5,852 nt of DNA from Crocinitomicaceae bacterium (lineage in GTDB: Bacteria > Bacteroidota > Bacteroidia > Flavobacteriales_D > Crocinitomicaceae). The notes beneath the pieces were generated by a model. It was not told the DNA's origin, made no database searches, and saw only the letters and a program-made list of their open reading frames with translations. Position 1 is the stretch's first letter, and every line of letters begins with the position of its first letter. The DNA is taken from positions 1-5,852 of the forward strand of contig WTIB01000241.1 in NCBI GenBank assembly GCA_011522905.1, in the 5' to 3' direction. The translations under genes and the position numbers were made by a program. Shown one piece after another: positions 5,212-5,852 of the stretch.

Positions 5212-5852
5212 ATGGAAAACAATTTAATTTATATTTTACCGGCTTTTGGTATTCTAGGTCTTATATATATGATGTTTTTGACATCATGGGTAAATAAGCA
5301 ATCAGCTGGTAGTGATAAGATGAAAAAATTATCTGGCTACATTGCCAATGGTGCAATGGCATTTTTGAAAGCTGAATACAGAATGCTTGCAGTTTTTGTT
5401 TTAATTGCTGGAGGAGCTTTAGGGGCTTTATCCGCATTGAATTTGATTCCAGCTGGATTATTTATTGTTGTCTCTTTTGTTATTGGTGCTGTTTTTTCAG
5501 CTTTGGCCGGTAATATAGGAATGCGTATTGCCACTAAAGCAAACGTAAGAACTGCAGAGGCAGCAAAAACAAGCTTACCACAGGCAATGAAGGTTGCATT
5601 CAGAGGAGGTACAGTAATGGGCCTTGGTGTAGCTGGTTTAGCTGTATTTGGTCTATCTGCCATTTTTGCATTATTGGTAATGCAAGGAGGAGAAAAAGCC
5701 GACATGGTTGTGATTCTAGAAACACTTGCAGGTTTTTCATTAGGAGCTGAATGTATCGCCTTATTTGCAAGAGTAGGAGGAGGTATTTATACAAAAGCTG
5801 CGGATGTTGGAGCGGATTTGGTAGGAAAGGTAGAAGCAGGAATTCCTGAAGA
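5212..5852 (+). CDS. hppA: Membrane-bound ion-translocating pyrophosphatase, N-terminal part (3' end cut by window)
   Basis: An inner-membrane pump that hydrolyses pyrophosphate on the cytoplasmic side and exports Na+ or H+. Only the first 213 codons are present, out of roughly 700-800 in the family. Hydrophobic segments lie at about 5-24, 58-76, 79-99, 131-157 and 165-186. The signature of the family is plain: GNIGMRIATKANVRTAEAA at 100-118 and GGGIYTKAADVGADLVGK at 189-206, followed by VEAGIPE. Arg187, Asp198, Asp202 and Lys206 align at a constant offset with Arg242, Asp253, Asp257 and Lys261 of the Vigna pump, residues of the ion gate and pyrophosphate site. The residues that decide K+ dependence and Na+ versus H+ transport (the helix-6 Glu and the helix-12 Ala/Lys site) are beyond the window, so the pump type is open; a Na+-pumping form is common in Bacteroidota. 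The start at 5212 leads directly into the first membrane helix. It has its own promoter. Confidence 0.96.
   Translation, partial: MENNLIYILPAFGILGLIYMMFLTSWVNKQSAGSDKMKKLSGYIANGAMAFLKAEYRMLAVFVLIAGGALGALSALNLIPAGLFIVVSFVIGAVFSALAGNIGMRIATKANVRTAEAAKTSLPQAMKVAFRGGTVMGLGVAGLAVFGLSAIFALLVMQGGEKADMVVILETLAGFSLGAECIALFARVGGGIYTKAADVGADLVGKVEAGIPE

Noticed and set aside
5337..5794. Two open frames on the minus strand opposite hppA
   Set aside because: They are antisense shadows of a strongly conserved membrane-pump gene; no motifs and no promoter of their own were seen.

Overview
This looks like an ordinary piece of core chromosome from a member of the Bacteroidota, most likely a free-living, flavobacterium-like organism. 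The signs are AT-rich DNA, start codons without Shine-Dalgarno sequences, a TAnnTTTG-type -7 box in every intergenic gap, two lipoproteins, and a secreted protein carrying the CTD...NYN...DDGSC motif and a DUF5011-like domain that I associate with this phylum. The organism call is inference from these features; no rRNA or tRNA gene is present to confirm it.

Layout, all on the + strand. (1) Positions 2-2590: the 3' part, nearly complete, of an M1 zinc aminopeptidase made as a lipoprotein with a helical-repeat tail; its start codon lies just outside the window. (2) 2591-2705: a weak terminator-like hairpin and a candidate promoter. (3) 2706-3173: bcp, a thiol peroxidase of the peroxiredoxin family. 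(4) 3174-3249: a short gap with a well-matched promoter and an interrupted dyad over its -33 element. (5) 3250-4281 (possibly from 3229): recA. (6) A strong intrinsic terminator whose T-tract doubles as the -33 region of the next promoter. (7) 4376-5095: a small three-part lipoprotein of unknown function. (8) A terminator and another promoter. (9) 5212 to the window end: the N-terminal 213 codons of hppA, a membrane-bound ion-pumping pyrophosphatase.

The genes appear to be mostly separate transcription units that happen to be neighbours, not one pathway. The only pair likely to share transcripts is bcp and recA: no terminator is visible between them, and peroxide removal and DNA repair both bear on oxidative damage. 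The lipoprotein gene sits in its own promoter-to-terminator cassette between two housekeeping genes and is the least conserved-looking item here. No gap exceeds about 120 bases, and no RNA gene, mobile element, CRISPR array or clearly new system was found. The most interesting points are the recA promoter dyad, the uniform promoter pattern and the unclassified C-terminal domain of the lipoprotein.
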